From: Dactylorhiza incarnata
Taxonomy: Eukaryota > Streptophyta > Magnoliopsida > Asparagales > Orchidaceae
Direction: 5' to 3'
Length of the DNA stretch: 64,000 nt
Assembly: GCA_033032865.1 (NCBI GenBank)
Contig: JAWHQI010000001.1
Span: 3,246,001-3,310,000, forward strand
The stretch's first letter is position 1; each line of letters begins with the position of its first letter. This document shows, piece by piece, positions 10,109 through 23,960 of this stretch. The position numbers and the translations under genes were made by a program. The notes beneath the pieces are model-generated. The model did not search any database and was not told the DNA's origin. It worked only from the letters and a program-made list of their open reading frames with translations.

Positions 10109-11060
10109 ATGTATATGCATAGATTAATGGGTAAACCTAAGGAAGGAGTAATTTTCGCCAACTGGGAATCATCTCATGTCCTACTTTATTGTGACTTGTG
10201 TATTCAGGAGATTGAGTTAGGTAATAGACCGACAACCCACTTCAGTAAAGATGGGTGGAAGAATTTGGTAATGAAATTCAAAGAGCGTACCCGGCTTTTA
10301 TATGATCGTGCTCAGCTGAAAAACAAATGGGACCAATTAAAACGAGAATAAAATTATGGAGAGAACTGAAAAAAGGAGAGACAGGCTTGGGTTGGGACCT
10401 GATTAAAAAATAATTGATGCTTCTGATGAGTGGTGACAAGAGCGAATAAAGGTTATCTTTCCTCTCTTTTTGTCTATCCACTTCAAATGAATGCTTATAA
10501 TAGCTAATAATACTGTTGTTAATGTAGATGATTTTGATGGCCAATAAATTTTGATATTCTGGAGTTGCACCTGAGTTAGAGGAGAAGCTCGATAGGATGT
10601 TCAGTCAGGTTGTTGCTTTAGGGGATAATGTTTGGATTCATGCAACTGGATCAATGCTACCAATATTTTCGGATGAGGAAGCTATGGTCGAGGATGAAGA
10701 CAATGGTGTTGATAATACTAACTGCTTTGTGCTTAATTGTGATGACTTTGCCCCTGGTGGCACAAAGGATAGTGTACCTAAAAATTTAGGTAAACGAAAA
10801 AAGAAAGAAAAAGGCACGGAGCAGGAAATACTATCACATATGGATGATCCAGTGGAATCCTCACATTCAGTTGGTAGTAGAATCTCGACACCAATCCTTC
10901 CTCCTAGTGTTTTCCTCCTGGATGAAGCAATTGAAGATCTTGAAAAACATGTGGAGATTTATGGTGATCCAAGCTTGTACGATTTTGCTACCGTGTGTTT
11001 CTTTTCACAACTGTGAATCGAGCAATGTTCTAAAAACTACCACCCCCATAAAAGGGTAAC
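10109..11060 (+). pseudogene. PIF/Harbinger ORF1 (Myb/SANT-like protein), decayed
   Basis: ORF1 proteins of PIF/Harbinger elements bind DNA and assist the transposase in the nucleus. The first part (10109-10350) shows the plant Myb/SANT-like pattern: a FANWESSHVLLYCDLC block, then THFSKDGWKNLVMKF and a YDRAQLKNKWDQLK helix. After 10350 the frame shifts (a KLWRELKKGETGLGWD block continues in another frame). A likely intron spans about 10448-10530, after which an ELEEKLDRMFSQV block resumes. The C-terminal part (10597-11016) has an acidic stretch and a KRKKKEK nuclear-localisation-type cluster, and ends in the LYDFATV region typical of the family. Stops and shifts make it non-functional. Confidence 0.75.
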
Positions 11061-11392
11061 TTGGTTGAAGAACCCGCACACTCAAAAGACTGGGAGTACT
11101 ATTTAGAGTTGGGATTTATTTTGGAACTCTGTTTTGATGCACTTTAATTTGGAACTCTATTTTGATGCACTTTAATTTGAAACAATGTTTGATGCACTTT
11201 ATTTTGGAACTATGTTTTGATGCACTTTATATCGGAACTATATCTGAGTTGGGCTTTATTTTAGAACTATATATGATGCATGTCCGTTTGAGCGTTTGTA
11301 TTTGTTGACCATATTTTGTTGCAGTATCATTTCCAAGTTCATTTCTTATTTTGGATGTTAATATACTTGTTTATGTATTTATTTTGTTGGCA

Positions 11393-12680
11393 ATGGCTGA
11401 GCCAACAGAGCCACATTTAACTGATGATGAGAAATATGAGTTGATGTTGACTCATCAATTGAATAGACATAATCACTTTATGTGTTATGCCAATGTTCTT
11501 GCTTCATTAGTTTGTGTGATTCACGAATATGTTTCATTATATTGTGACAAGACATCATGCATGACACCAAAACAAACAGACCATAAATGGTTATGTGAAC
11601 TAATTTCTAGTCACCGGTGCGATTTCATAACATGTTCTGTATGTCCAAAAAGATATTTTTTGACTTGCGGAATGTATTAGCGCAATCTCATGGCTTGAAA
11701 GGCTCACAACAAACACCGACAAGGGAGGTGTTAGCAATTAATTTATATATTTTGGCACACGAGCCAATTCGAGTAACAAGTGTGCACTTTCAACATTCAA
11801 CTAAAACAATTAGTCGGTTCTTCCCTATGGGTCTGGAAGCAATTACTCGTTTATCATTGCAAATTATTACTCCCGAAGACAAATTATTCAGACCTATTCC
11901 ATCTCATATTTTGCATGATAAACGATATATGTCGTTTTTTGTGATGAATTGGAGCGATCGATGGTACACATGTTTAAGCATGTATTCATGTGCACGAACA
12001 AGTGTCATATATTGGTCGTCATGGTACACAAACTCAGAATATAATGCCTATATGTGATTTCAATATGTGTTTCACATATGTGGTGCCTGGATGGGAGGGC
12101 TCCGCTCATGATAGTCGCATATTTCATCGCTCATACAAGGATGCAAGGTGTAACATTTCATATCCTCCTCAAGGTGTGACTTCATTATTTTTCTAACTTG
12201 CAAATTGTTATGTAATACATATATACGAACTGTAATTTATTTGCTTATTGTAGGAAAATATTATCTAGTGGATGCGGGATGTCAATTACAAAAAGAGTTA
12301 CTGAAACCATATCCTGAAATGAGATATCACCTTGTCGGACTTTGCAAGGGGTGAAAGGCCGATTGAAGGAAGGCATGAAATGTTCAATAAAGCCCACTCT
12401 TTGCTTCGAAGCATTATTCAAAGAACATTTCGGGTGTGGAAAAAAGATGGAGTATCCTTCGAGGGATGTCATGATACAAATTCATAAAACAATATGTAAT
12501 TGTGGTCGCAACAATGACTCTATACACAACTATATTCGACGACATCATACACGTGTTGATCTAGAGTTTGGTCCTTGTGATGAAGGTGAAACCTTGGTTT
12601 ACCCAGAGGCTTACGAGCATAGAACATGTGAAAGCCTAAGTAATGCAGATCCTAACATAGATCATGTTAACACTGCATGA
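11393..12680 (+). pseudogene. PIF/Harbinger DDE transposase (DDE_Tnp_4 type), decayed
   Basis: This enzyme cuts and joins transposon ends. The start at 11393 (MAEPTEPHLTDDEKYEL) is chosen because conserved sequence begins there. Blocks in order: a RMSKKIFFDLRNVL-like block near 11640, VTSVHFQHSTKTISRFF near 11800, GAIDGTHV near 11955 holding the first catalytic Asp, the YIGRHGTQTQN stretch, and VVPGWEGSAHDSRIF near 12080 with the second Asp. YYLVDAGCQ (near 12260) and a RHEMFNKAHSLLR-type block (12380) follow in other frames. At least three frame changes separate the blocks. The third acidic catalytic residue could not be placed with certainty. It sits downstream of ORF1 in the same element. 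Confidence 0.8.
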
Positions 12681-13050
12681 AGAGTTTAGGTCAACTGCTA
12701 TGGCAGCGTTATGATAATTCATAGCCGATCAAATCCAAAACTCATAGAAGGTTATGAAGTACGCCGATGTTGGAGGGAAAATGTATTCAGTCATGCTATT
12801 TGGTTTTAATTTTGTATGTCAAACACTGCAATATTATCATTTTTAATATGGTTTTTATCTGTCTTATGAAGAAAAATATTTATTACAGATTTTCCCACCA
12901 CTGTTTCTTCCAAACAGTTGAAACAAATTTTTATTTCTGAACAACACTGAGAAATTTGCACTTCCAAACATTTTCACAGATTTTCCCACCATTCTGCAAA
13001 AAAACAGATTTTCTCACAACTGTTTCCCACCACTAATTCTCCCATCACTG

Positions 13051-13070
13051 CAGTCGAGCCAAACAGAGCC
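13051..13070 (-). repeat. PIF/Harbinger right terminal inverted repeat
   Basis: The reverse complement begins GGCTCTGTTTGGCTCGAC. It is followed on the plus strand by target duplication TTA. Confidence 0.85.
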
Positions 13071-13073
13071 TTA

Positions 13074-14897
13074 GAGATGTAAATGTAATTTCAACAGATA
13101 GAGGTGCACAACCTGTAATTATGCAAATTCCCAAGGAAGATCCCGATAATTCACAACACCGACACACAATCATTTACTTTATTTATACATAAATACACAT
13201 TTTCACATATCTTTTGTTATTTATTAAATCAACGTAGCTACTTATTTCTATAAGTAAAAGCAAAACCATTAAAAATAAATGCACATAACTTGCTATGATA
13301 ACAAATACCACCTACAATAGAGTATCAATAATTGGTATCATAACAAATAAATTCCTCTCAATAATTGGTATCATAACAAATAACAATTACCTCGATCATT
13401 AATGTATCATACATAGCCAATAAATGACATTTTCCTCTTAAATTCTAGAAATCATCCTCTAATAAGACTTTATAACAAAAAAAATGTCAAAATGCTACAA
13501 AATCGATCTACTCAATCCATGAAGACTTTGCTGAAAAAATCTAACAAACAAATGATAGTTCAAATTCAATAGGTTTAGGGGTCGGTTAAAAGGCAGAAAA
13601 TTTCTTAGATCTATATAAAAAATAACTTAGTAGAAAAACCCCGATCGTAGGGGGAAAGAGGGATATGGTAGATCGTAGGAGGTGGCTTACCTTGACAAAA
13701 CCATCGATCATTTCTAATAACCACTAACTTGCCAGGAGAAATGCAGCGGGAAGAAGGTGCTTACCTAGGATCGACTCATCCAACGATAACAGGTGTGCGA
13801 GGGAGCCGAGGCCGCACAAAGGAGGTCGACCAGTTGCAGTCGGCTCCATCGACGCGGTAGGTGGGTTGGTCTCGCAACATTGTCAGGAGTTGTCGGTGGT
13901 CTCGTGAGTGAGACGGAACGAGGTAGACGAGGAGAGGAATTTCGGCTGAGGCGGAAAGTGAAAAAAAGGGGTTTGCTAATGGAGAACTTTTAAGATTGAA
14001 AAAATAACTTAAAATCATTGAACCCTCCCGATTTTTTTGTTTGCTAATAGTGAAATGTGATTTACTAATAACAACTCCCAAATTTTATTGGCTATGCTCT
14101 AAGCAAGTGCAACCCAGCATGCACAATACAATATCGTATACATTATATGCCCACTCGCATCACAACATATACAACATCTCATCATATTGCACCATGCACA
14201 TATATAGGTATACAAAGATTATCATATTATATTGTGTGTATACACTCACATCATAGCATTTACTATACTCAACTTCTAAGTATATACATATGCCGCTATA
14301 TATACTCACATCATATCGTAGCTTATACGCAGCTTAATTCCCAATGCATGCATGCATCATTCTTTTTACACTTACATCATATTGTATATTTTAAGAAACT
14401 ACACATGCATAAACTAAGTTGTCATGCAACAAAATTAATCCCACTTGAGGGGGAAAATGCATGACATAACACATCTATTAATGATTGAGATTTAGGCTCT
14501 GCTTGATCTAATTTTTTTCCCTTTGACGAGTTAGGACAAAAATGATGCCGGCATAAAATGTATATTTGACATGACAACCCTTGTCAAAAAAAGAAAAGTT
14601 AGTTTTGAACATAAAAGTGAATGAAATTTCTTAGGTGTGATCGTAAGTTCACCAGCAACTGTTCATAACCAAGCACTATTAGATAATAAATATTAAATTT
14701 TTGATTATGTTGTCAGAAGCAGCTAAATGGGCACTTGCTGACACGCATGCCTGCAGCTCAAACTGTCTAATGATAAATTAATTACGGTCATCAATGGTTA
14801 ATAATGATGCGCTCTGCCCAATGAATGGCAGAGTATTTATTACGTATTATGCATGGTCGATTATGAAAACCCAAAAGACATAAAAGATAACAGAGCG

Positions 14898-14900
<3 letters not shown>
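13074..14900. other. Unassigned AT-rich sequence
   Basis: I see no confident gene here. A 27-base segment (tcaataattggtatcataac...) is duplicated near 13325 and 13355. Bases 14090-14400 are loosely repetitive, with variants of cacatcata and tatata. Bases 13620-14090 are more GC-rich and may hold exon-like sequence on the minus strand (listed separately). Confidence 0.5.
13776..14081 (-). other. Possible minus-strand exon fragment, function unknown
   Basis: A 101-codon open stretch is followed on the minus strand by two consensus-like splice donors: CTAG|GTAAGC just past the end (near 13765), and CAAG|GTAAGC near 13690. The translation has no family I recognise. The sequence is GC-richer than its neighbours, as gene fragments captured by DNA transposons often are. 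I could not find matching terminal repeats. It could equally be chance. Confidence 0.2.

Positions 14901-14978
<78 letters not shown>
14901..14978. repeat. (GA)39 microsatellite
   Basis: An uninterrupted GA dinucleotide run of 78 bases. It produces Ser-Leu repeats in reverse-strand translations that are not genes. Confidence 0.97.
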
Positions 14979-16150
<1,172 letters not shown>

Positions 16151-16256
16151 CTATCATATGTTGTACAACTAATAAAGGGCTATATATATATACAAAATTG
16201 TTGAGTTGGTCCACATATGGTATCATGTGTTGTGCAACTAATAAAGGGCTATAAAA
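16151..16256. repeat. 35-bp direct repeat pair
   Basis: tatcatatgttgtacaacta and tatcatgtgttgtgcaacta, each followed by ataaagggctata, start about 70 bases apart. The pair lies just 3' of the O pol remnant and may belong to its 3' untranslated region. Confidence 0.7.
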
Positions 16257-16258
16257 AT

Positions 16259-16925
16259 TTAAGAAAAGGAACAAATAATAGAACAATTAAAATTAATATA
16301 AATTTCAATCCCCACTCTTCTCCCAAATTTATCTATCTTAAAGATATTAATCAGACCAAACTTGTGAAGTAGAAATTTATGTTGCTCTCTGAGTCTCTGG
16401 CCAAACCTTTTGTAAACAAATCTACATGGTTGATACTCACACTTGATGTATTCCATAGAAATCATTATTTTGCAAAATCAAGATTTTGATCCTGACAAGC
16501 AATGCATGTATGTGTTTATATAGTTCTTTCATGAAAAATGAGATTGAAGCAATACTCATCGCAGATTTACTATAGTGTAAATTTTAGTAGCAACTTTTAA
16601 TTTTATTGCTAAAGCTTTTAGAATTCCAATTAATTATCCATATCACTTCACGAGTGATCTTGGCAATAGATCTATATTCAACTTCACAAGAGGATCAAGA
16701 TATAGTATTTTTTTTTTTTTTTAATTTCCAAGATATCAATGAGGCTCCTAATTTAACTACAAACACAATAAAAGATCTACTAGTCATCAAATAAGATGCT
16801 CAATCGACATTACGATAATTTTTCTTCTCCAATTTGCTATTACTGGACAAGAAAATCCCAGCTCATGTCATTCCTTTAAGGTATCTTAACACTCATTGCA
16901 GTCTGCATGCATATGTGAGATTTTT
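16259..16925 (-). pseudogene. pol: O: old copia element, RNase H and pol C-terminus
   Basis: Reading the minus strand leftward from 16925: a VLRYLKGMT block; a tract matching the region before RNase H ending GASLISWK; a SSCEVEYRSIAK block carrying the RNase H acidic residue (near 16680); and finally FGQRLREQHKFLLHKFGLI (near 16380), the usual C-terminus of many copia polyproteins. A 14-T run (16710-16723) and multiple stops and shifts break it. The reverse-transcriptase half of this element lies at 52259-53345, beyond element A, which split it. The lineage within copia is not resolved. Confidence 0.75.
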
Positions 16926-16983
16926 GACATGTACATATATAAATTGTGTTAACATTTGAATAGAACAACTAATATTTGGCCTA

Positions 16984-17978
16984 TGTTGGGTTTTCTCTAA
17001 ACATGAGTGGAACAACACATCATATGTGCGCAGCGTAATAAACAAACAAAAACAACCCTAAATAGTTACGGATCTTGCAATTTCACGAATTAAGAAATAA
17101 ATAGAGCAATAGAATGCAATATACATGAGAGGAATTGAGTTAATAATCAACCAAGGTGCTCCAGAATCAGATCCAGAAACAAGCGGCTGGGTTCCAGGCA
17201 CAAAAAGTATATCCACGCCTCTACAACAGTCCACACGAGCAAAGGAGAATCTCAAGCTTCTTTTCCAACAAGATCTGGGTCGGAGAAGGAGTGCCCTCAC
17301 CGTCTCCCACAGATTGCTAGATTCGTCCAAGGGAGAGGCGGCGATGGCGGCGACAGCTGGACGGGGGTCTCGCGGAAATCTTACGGAACGATTCTGCCTT
17401 ATTCTCAAAAAGATGAAATCAGAGGGAAAACCTAATCACTTTCTTATTTATACCCAGGGGCATAAAATTAGATATCCACAGACCCGATTATTTAATAGGA
17501 GTATTCAACGAGTATCGTCGTGATCACTAAAACATCGTCGAGACGATCTCAATGATATCGTCGAGACAATCTCGACGATATTGTTGTGATGATTAAAATA
17601 TCGTCGTGCCAATCACGATGATATCGGACAACACTCAATGATACATTAAAGGTTGACAGTCAGTCATATCGTCGTGACCACTCGACGATATTCAAAATAT
17701 CGTCGTGATGATCTCGATGATACACACAATGTCGTCTTTAACAGAAGACAACATGCTCCATACAATATTCATAATATCTGTAGAACATTTAGCTGACTCG
17801 ACCCAACTCCAACGAGTCATAGGATTGGTCCTTCACTCGCATCCAATATGAGCAAGGCCAACACAATCCATCCTCCAACTTCTCCAAACTCTCTTATGTG
17901 CGACCCTATAGGCTCATATCGCATTGGCAGTGAGACTAACTGCTTGATTTCTTTGAGATCACCTTGGAAATACCAACA
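16984..17978 (-). repeat. A 3' LTR with CGACGATA-type motifs
   Basis: 995 bases, paired with 51246-52258. The TATA box is at 17445-17452 (minus: gggtataaataag). Upstream of it, at 17510-17725, about a dozen copies of ATATCGTCG / CGACGATAT-type motifs alternate with gatctc and gatcac, many arranged as inverted pairs. Confidence 0.9.
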
Positions 17979-17995
17979 GTCTCCCACTTGATCAC
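17979..17995 (-). other. A polypurine tract
   Basis: The minus strand reads tgatcaagtgggagac immediately before the TGTTGG start of the 3' LTR. Confidence 0.65.
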
Positions 17996-18925
17996 ATAGT
18001 ATCAACAAAAATCTCACAAATAATGAGCGACATCTAGCAATACATCATTGCTACCCAAGCAATAAGAGTTCATAACTCAACAAGCCTGTCTTGGCCATAA
18101 TTTCAGTATTGTCATGTCCCTTTGTCCCTTACATTCGGATAGAATTAGAGGCATGGACCGTGCCACCCTTATAATTGTTCAATCTATGTTTCTTGATCTA
18201 GAATAGACTGCCTGAAATTGGTGAGCTCAATATCATATATTGACTCAACCAATCATGGCCATACATTTCTCAGTCTCATTCTATCAAGGGGCCCATGGAT
18301 GTAACTCATGTACTATAGGAGTACAAATCCCATATCTGCCCACATATAAACACCCAAATGAATCGTAACATACCCAATAACCACCGTTATCATCAACCTT
18401 CTTCAAGGAAGACTTCTGATGGCATCAAAGTACGCTCTTCCTCACTTGATGAATGTTGTGAGTTCAGTTCAAAGAACCACAAACACCATTGTCATGTGAG
18501 ACCTGCTTGTGACACGTTCATATAATAGTCCACAATGTAGTCTCATGGTGGATCTGTCCAGTACAACTTGTTCACTAATAAGTACCCATGTGATGACTTG
18601 ATATCACAATATCATAACCTGTATGAACCGTTCATCAGTCAACGCACATGCTAGTCTTCATGTACCATCATCGCCCTTAGCTTCTAAGATGATACATCGA
18701 CCAAGGACCATTTAAGAATGAAGCTTCTTATAAACATAGGCCCTCACATTCAAGTCACGTACTTGAATTCCTATGTAAGCAAATATTCTAAGGGCATTTA
18801 TTATGCTAATTAATCTATCATATAGAAACAATCGACATAATAAAAGAACTTGTCATAAATGTAAAATGAAATATAAAATACTATATTCATCACATGAATA
18901 ACAACTGATACAACTACAATCCACA
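17996..18925 (-). other. A 3' untranslated region
   Basis: About 0.9 kb between the end of pol and the polypurine tract. Stops are frequent in every frame, and I see no conserved domain. Confidence 0.6.
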
Positions 18926-18929
18926 AGAC

Positions 18930-20418
18930 TCCCACTAGAGATGATTATGCAGGTATCTAATACCCATTGATCTAGTACGATAATCATGCTTTCTCTGTGC
19001 AAGGAGCTTCGTTAGTGGATCCGCAATATTCTCTTCAGTCGGTACTCTGCATATGCTCGCATCTCCTCGATCGACAATCTATCGAATAAGATGGAACCAT
19101 CAAAGTATTTTCTTCGAGCGCTGATGAGATATAGGTTCTTTAGCTTGTGCAATAACATAGTTGTTGTCATAGTAGAGAACTACGAGATCAACATTTCTAG
19201 GAACTACATCAAGCTCGCTGATGAATTTCCTAATCCACGCAACCTCATTTGCTGCATTTGCAGCAACGATTTATTTGGCCTTAGTCGTAGAATCAATAAC
19301 TGTCTCTTTCTTAGAACTCTTCAAGCTCACAACTTCTCCATTCAGGCAAAAGACAAAACCTGATTGAGATTTTGAGTTGTCCCTATCAGTTTGGAAGCTA
19401 GCATCCGTGTAACCCTTTACAACGAGCTCTTCCTCTCCACCAAACACCAAGAATACATCATTTGTCTTTCTCAAGTACTTTAGGAGATTCTTGATGGCTG
19501 TTCAGTGACTATCACCAGGATTAGATTGATATCTTCTTGTCATGCTCAAAGCATAGGATACATCGGGTCGAGTACATAACATCTCATACATGATTGATCC
19601 AATTACCGAAGCATATGGAATCAACTTCATGCGGTCCTTATCTTCTAAAGATTTAGGACACTGGTCTTTAGAGATAATCACACCGTGAGACATGGGTAAG
19701 AATCCCTTCTTGGACTCAAGCATGCTGAACCGTTCCAACTCCTTCTCAATGTATGTACTTTGGGTCAAACCCATCAACTTCTTCGATCTATCTTTATAGA
19801 TTTTAATACCAAGTATATAAGTCGCTTCACATAAGTCTTCATAGAAAAGCAGTCCCCTAGATTGTTCTTAACAACTTGTAGGATCAGAATGTCAATTCCG
19901 ATCAACAGTATGTCATCTACTTACAATATCATGAAGACAACAATGCTCCCACTAATCCTCTTATAAACATAAGACTCATCTTCATTCTTGTTAAAACCAA
20001 ACTCTTTGATTTTCTCATCAAAATGTAGATTTCAACTTCGAGAAGCCTATTTCAATCCATAAATGGATTTCAGTAGCTTGCATATTTTAGTGGCTTCATT
20101 TGGAGATTCAAAACCCTCGGGTTATGTCATATACACTTCCTCAAGGAGGTTTCCATTTAGGAAAGCTGTTTTGACATCCATTTGACAGATCTCCTAGTTA
20201 TAATACGTAGTAATAACAAACAGAATTCTGATGGACTTAACCATAGCAACAGGGGAAAAGGTCTCATCATAGTCAACACTATGAATTTGCTTGAAACCTT
20301 TAGCCACTAATCTCCATTTGAATGTTTGTACATTCCCATCCATGTCGGTCTTCTTCTTAAAGACCCACTTTCTCCCTATGGGTTGTACCCCTTCAGGTGG
20401 TTCCACCAAGGTCCAAAC
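18930..20418 (-). pseudogene. pol: A pol 3' half: reverse transcriptase and RNase H
   Basis: This copies element RNA into DNA and removes the RNA strand. From 20418 leftward: VWTLVEPPEGVQPIGRKW, then DYDETFSPVAMVKSIR (20240-20200), an MDVKTAFLNG-type block (near 20170), a VDDILLIG block with the catalytic Asp pair (near 19915, the preceding Tyr now a stop), RPDVSYALSMTRRYQSNPGD (near 19520), GYTDASFQTDRDNSKSQSG (near 19400) and a SSKKETVIDSTTKAK RNase H block (19275). A PTEENIADPLTK block near 19030 marks the end. B interrupts it at 20418 and several stops are present. An open stretch running from B's LTR across the junction is an artefact. Confidence 0.85.
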
Positions 20419-21589
20419 TCTTGAATCTTGAGGCGCCCTTATAGGGGGGGGGGGGGGAATAAGAGTTTTAGAAAACTTTAAATTTTTATAGAAAGCTTTT
20501 GATATTTTATTTGAATAAGAGTGAATCAAAAATAAAAAGTAGTAAATCAATTTTATTAAATAGAAAAAGACATGATTATCATTAATAAAATTTGGTTACA
20601 AAATCTGATTTCTATGATGCTAGAAATCCAAGGCGAAATATGAAATTCTCCTTTTATTTTATATACCGACTTTTCTCACTAAGAACCGGTTGGCTTTTGC
20701 CGATCTCTCCCCAGATTCGTCCTCAAGCCGCTCTAGCCCTTCTATCCCCAGAAAGGCCTCGAGCACCCCCTAAATCTACTCCTAGACCCAGTCGACAAAA
20801 TGAGGTGAATTCCTCCCTAAGTCCTACTCAGACCTAGTCGCAAACACGAGGCAAATTTACTCCATGATTATAATAAAAGAGTTACAAACAGAAATACAAA
20901 AACACAAATAAAAACTCCCTAAGAAGAATTCTGGAGATGGCGAAGGCTTGCTGAATATTGCCGAAGTCAAAGCGTGCATTCTTCATGTTGTGTAAGCATT
21001 GATCCGATCCTCCTTAAAATCTTCTCTTGAATTTGTGTGGGAGATGGTGGTCTAAAAAAATACGGCCCTTGCAGAGTTTCAGAAGTGTTGGAATAGGGCT
21101 CAATATGATCAGTAGTTGAAGAAGATGAAATCGACCTATTTATAGGACTGGAAGCTAACGTCGGCGTTAAGGCTAACGCCTGGCGTTGACCCAGTATAGA
21201 AATGTTTTGATGGATCAGATCTTCAAAATAGGAAGGAGATGTTGCACTTTAGGAAACATACATTTTAGGCAACCCTAACGCTGGTGTTGGAGCTAACGCT
21301 GGCGTTAGGTCAGATTATTCCTAAAGTGCTCCTTCAATCATGATAGCTTCCCTCCTTGCCACATTTATCTTGGTGGGAATGGTAGTCAACGCTGACGTTA
21401 CGTCCTAACGCCTAGCGTTAGACATCATTCAATTTTTCAGCTTGTGGGAAGGTCCAGACTAATAATGTAGCATCCTACTATCATATCTGTTCAAGCATGC
21501 ATGCTAAAAACACAATGGCAACCATGATCAAATATAAGCAGGATTTGTTATTCTCAAATCAAAGGGATGCGGAAAACCATGTTCCAACA
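20419..21589 (-). repeat. B 3' LTR
   Basis: 1171 bases, paired with 28117-29288. It starts tcttgaatcttg where the partner has tgttggatcttg, so the terminal TG is mutated. It carries a 13-G run near 20443. The TATA box is at 21136-21146 (minus cctataaatagg), followed upstream at 21154-21188 by two TAACG-N-CGTTA-type motifs, with further pairs near 21275-21310 and 21389-21425. Confidence 0.9.
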
Positions 21590-21850
21590 ATCTCCCCCTT
21601 TTGATAATAACAAATCCAATATAGATAAATCAGATTCGTATATAAGAGAGATATGTTTTTAGAAGGATATATGACACTAAGGAATATAGAGACATTAATA
21701 ATGCTTATAAATTGTTAAATTGTACTCCCCCTTCTTAAGTGCTCCCCCTTAGTGTATGCTCCCATAGACTAGAAGTATGCTCCCCCTTAATTTAGTGAAT
21801 CCTACTACTTTAATCATTATGATTTATCATTTTATTCTCCCCCTTTTGTT
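21590..21850 (-). other. B polypurine tract cluster
   Basis: CTCCCCCTT (minus AAGGGGGAG) occurs five times, near 21593, 21725, 21742, 21780 and 21836. The first abuts the LTR and is the likely primer. Multiple tracts are a described hallmark of Sireviruses. Confidence 0.75.
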
Positions 21851-23810
21851 ATTAACAAAAGTGGGTGGAGTGAAACAAAACTAGAAGAGAGAAGACAGAA
21901 GTTGGGACAAAACTAAGAGATGATTAAGAGTTTTGTTTAGACATAAGGTAATTTGTGATGGAGCTAAGGGAGAGAGTAGCACAATGGAGAATGGACATGA
22001 TAAGCGTGAAGAAACAACATTCCATGTTTTTACCAAAGGAATTCTACCACTTGATTTTCAAAGTAATTTGAAAAAGGATACTACTTGATGAAAGAAATGC
22101 AATATAGTTTGACAAGCACAAGTGAAGAAAAAAAACTTTAGAAGTAAGCATGATAAAGCATGGTAAAAACAACATAGTCAAATTGGTAATGCGGAAAGAT
22201 AAAACAAAATAACTAATAGTAGCATTTTTATTATAGTTTGACCATTCCAACAATATTGCTAGTTACTTCACATTTGAGCTTTAACCTTGAAAATTTTCAT
22301 AACTAATAGGCAAGCATGATTGAACATATTCAAAAAGATAAGGACTACAATGTAACTAATTTGTATTTCAAGTAAAGAAAACATTGTAGAAATCATGCAT
22401 TGCAATCTAGTGCTTTTACTTAAGTTTTTAGAGAATTTTGTAATTTTGCATTAGGATCCAATTCTCATGAGTAGAAGCTTTATGAAAAACAATGATGTGT
22501 GCCTAAGGTGTTTTGATAAAAGTATACAAGTGCAATAATCAAAACACGTGACATATGTAATAAAATAGAAACAACAATATTAAGATTGTAATCTTATAAT
22601 TACTTTCACACATCAATTTTAGAATAAAATTTCAAAGCACATTTCATAAGTACAACTACCAAGGTGCTTCGCCCACACAATGCTCATTAAGACTTATCAG
22701 GGAGCAAAGTATTGCTTGTGGGATCACATAAGCACTTTTGTTAATTTTTATTTTTAGTGATCCGGTGTACAAATAGAAGTGATGACAAAAACATTTGTTT
22801 GCATAGGACACTTTGCAATTCTTTCTAAGGTGCTCAACCTCACAATGCTCATTAAGACTAATCAGGATAGTGAGTAGTGCTTGTTGGAGTTATCTTTGGC
22901 ATTTTATTTTCATATTTTTGTAATTTTGGGCCAAAAGGTCTCCGAATTCACTTGATTTTTGCAAACACTAATAATATCAAAATAACACTTCTATGTGTGC
23001 AAGAAATCTAATGTTTGAGAGATGGTGTAGGTAGGTTAGACATACAACTTAATATGTTAAAACTATTACACTACACAATCATGCAACACTAAGATTTTTA
23101 GCACATGTAGATTACCAAAATTGTGAGTGAATGATTCACTGATTAGCATAAAACATTACTCATACTTAGAGGCATGCTAGACAATCATACACAATTTTCT
23201 AAAGACTATTTCATTGCACATAATCAGATTAAGGTCAAGGCATGAAGATAAAACAATGTTTAGGAAATTTGAAATTAAAATTAGACATTGAAGATAATCT
23301 TTAAGTGTATGCCAAATCAATTTTGACCATTTGAAACAAAATAACTAAGATGTTTGCTCTTGTGAAGTCATATAGTCAAACCACAATTTTGTAAATATTT
23401 AAAACACAACAAATGACAAAAGCATATTTTTGAGCATTTTAAGTTATTTAATATTTTTGTTTGTATTTAGGAAGAAAATTAACAAAATCATTACAAAAGA
23501 ATTTTAAAGCAGAGAAAATAAAAAAACTTTAAAAATTACCAGAAATAGTTTAGGAAAAATAGAATTTCAATTTGACCAAAAGAGTTAACGTCTGGAATTA
23601 ACTACTCAACGCCCAATCAGAACACTGTTTTTTGAAATTTGTTTCTTTGGAATAGGGAGTATGTATATAGACCTTCTCAGTGTAGAAATTTCAGCGACTT
23701 TGGAGAGGATTAGAAGGCTATTTAAGCATATTTTTGATATTCTTAAAATGGTTTTTTATATTTTATATTTATTTTTGATTTTTCTGGTAATGAAAAAGTA
23801 ATTAAGATGT
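21851..23810. other. B internal non-coding region
   Basis: AT-rich sequence without a recognisable gene. It contains one direct-repeat pair (listed separately) and, at 23585-23620, a diverged pair of the TAACG motifs seen in the LTR. Confidence 0.6.
22668..22905. repeat. Diverged direct repeat, about 65 bp, 170 bp apart
   Basis: aaggtgct...cacaatgctcattaagact...atcagg...gcttgt recurs at about 22670-22735 and 22838-22903. Confidence 0.7.
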
Positions 23811-23812
23811 AA

Positions 23813-23823
23813 ACACACACACA

Positions 23824-23890
<67 letters not shown>
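23813..23890. repeat. (CA)n microsatellite, about 39 units
   Basis: A CA run with one aa interruption near 23825, located about 110 bases upstream of the internal TATA box of B. Confidence 0.95.
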
Positions 23891-23894
<4 letters not shown>

Positions 23895-23960
23895 GTATAT
23901 ATATATAAGTATATAAATGAATGGGCAGAAAGAGTTGCAATTTTAGAGAGATAAAGGAGC

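Larger units (their letters stand above)
9701..13070 (+). mobile_element. PIF/Harbinger DNA transposon, 3370 bp, degenerate
   Basis: The left end GGTTCGGTTTGGCTC and right end GAGCCAAACAGAGCC are imperfect terminal inverted repeats, with 15 of the first 20 positions matching. Both are flanked by TTA (9698-9700 and 13071-13073), the 3-bp target duplication of PIF/Harbinger elements. Inside, on the plus strand, are a Myb/SANT-like ORF1 and a DDE transposase in the usual order. Both are broken, so the copy is inactive. Non-coding subterminal sequence fills 9720-10100 and 12690-13050; it is AT-rich, and the 9950-10030 part repeats variants of gtagatccatttttgtag. Confidence 0.9.

Noticed and set aside
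20194..20550. Open frame joining a novel N-terminus to reverse transcriptase
   Set aside because: The N-terminal third is translated B LTR sequence; the frame crosses the B/A insertion junction by chance.
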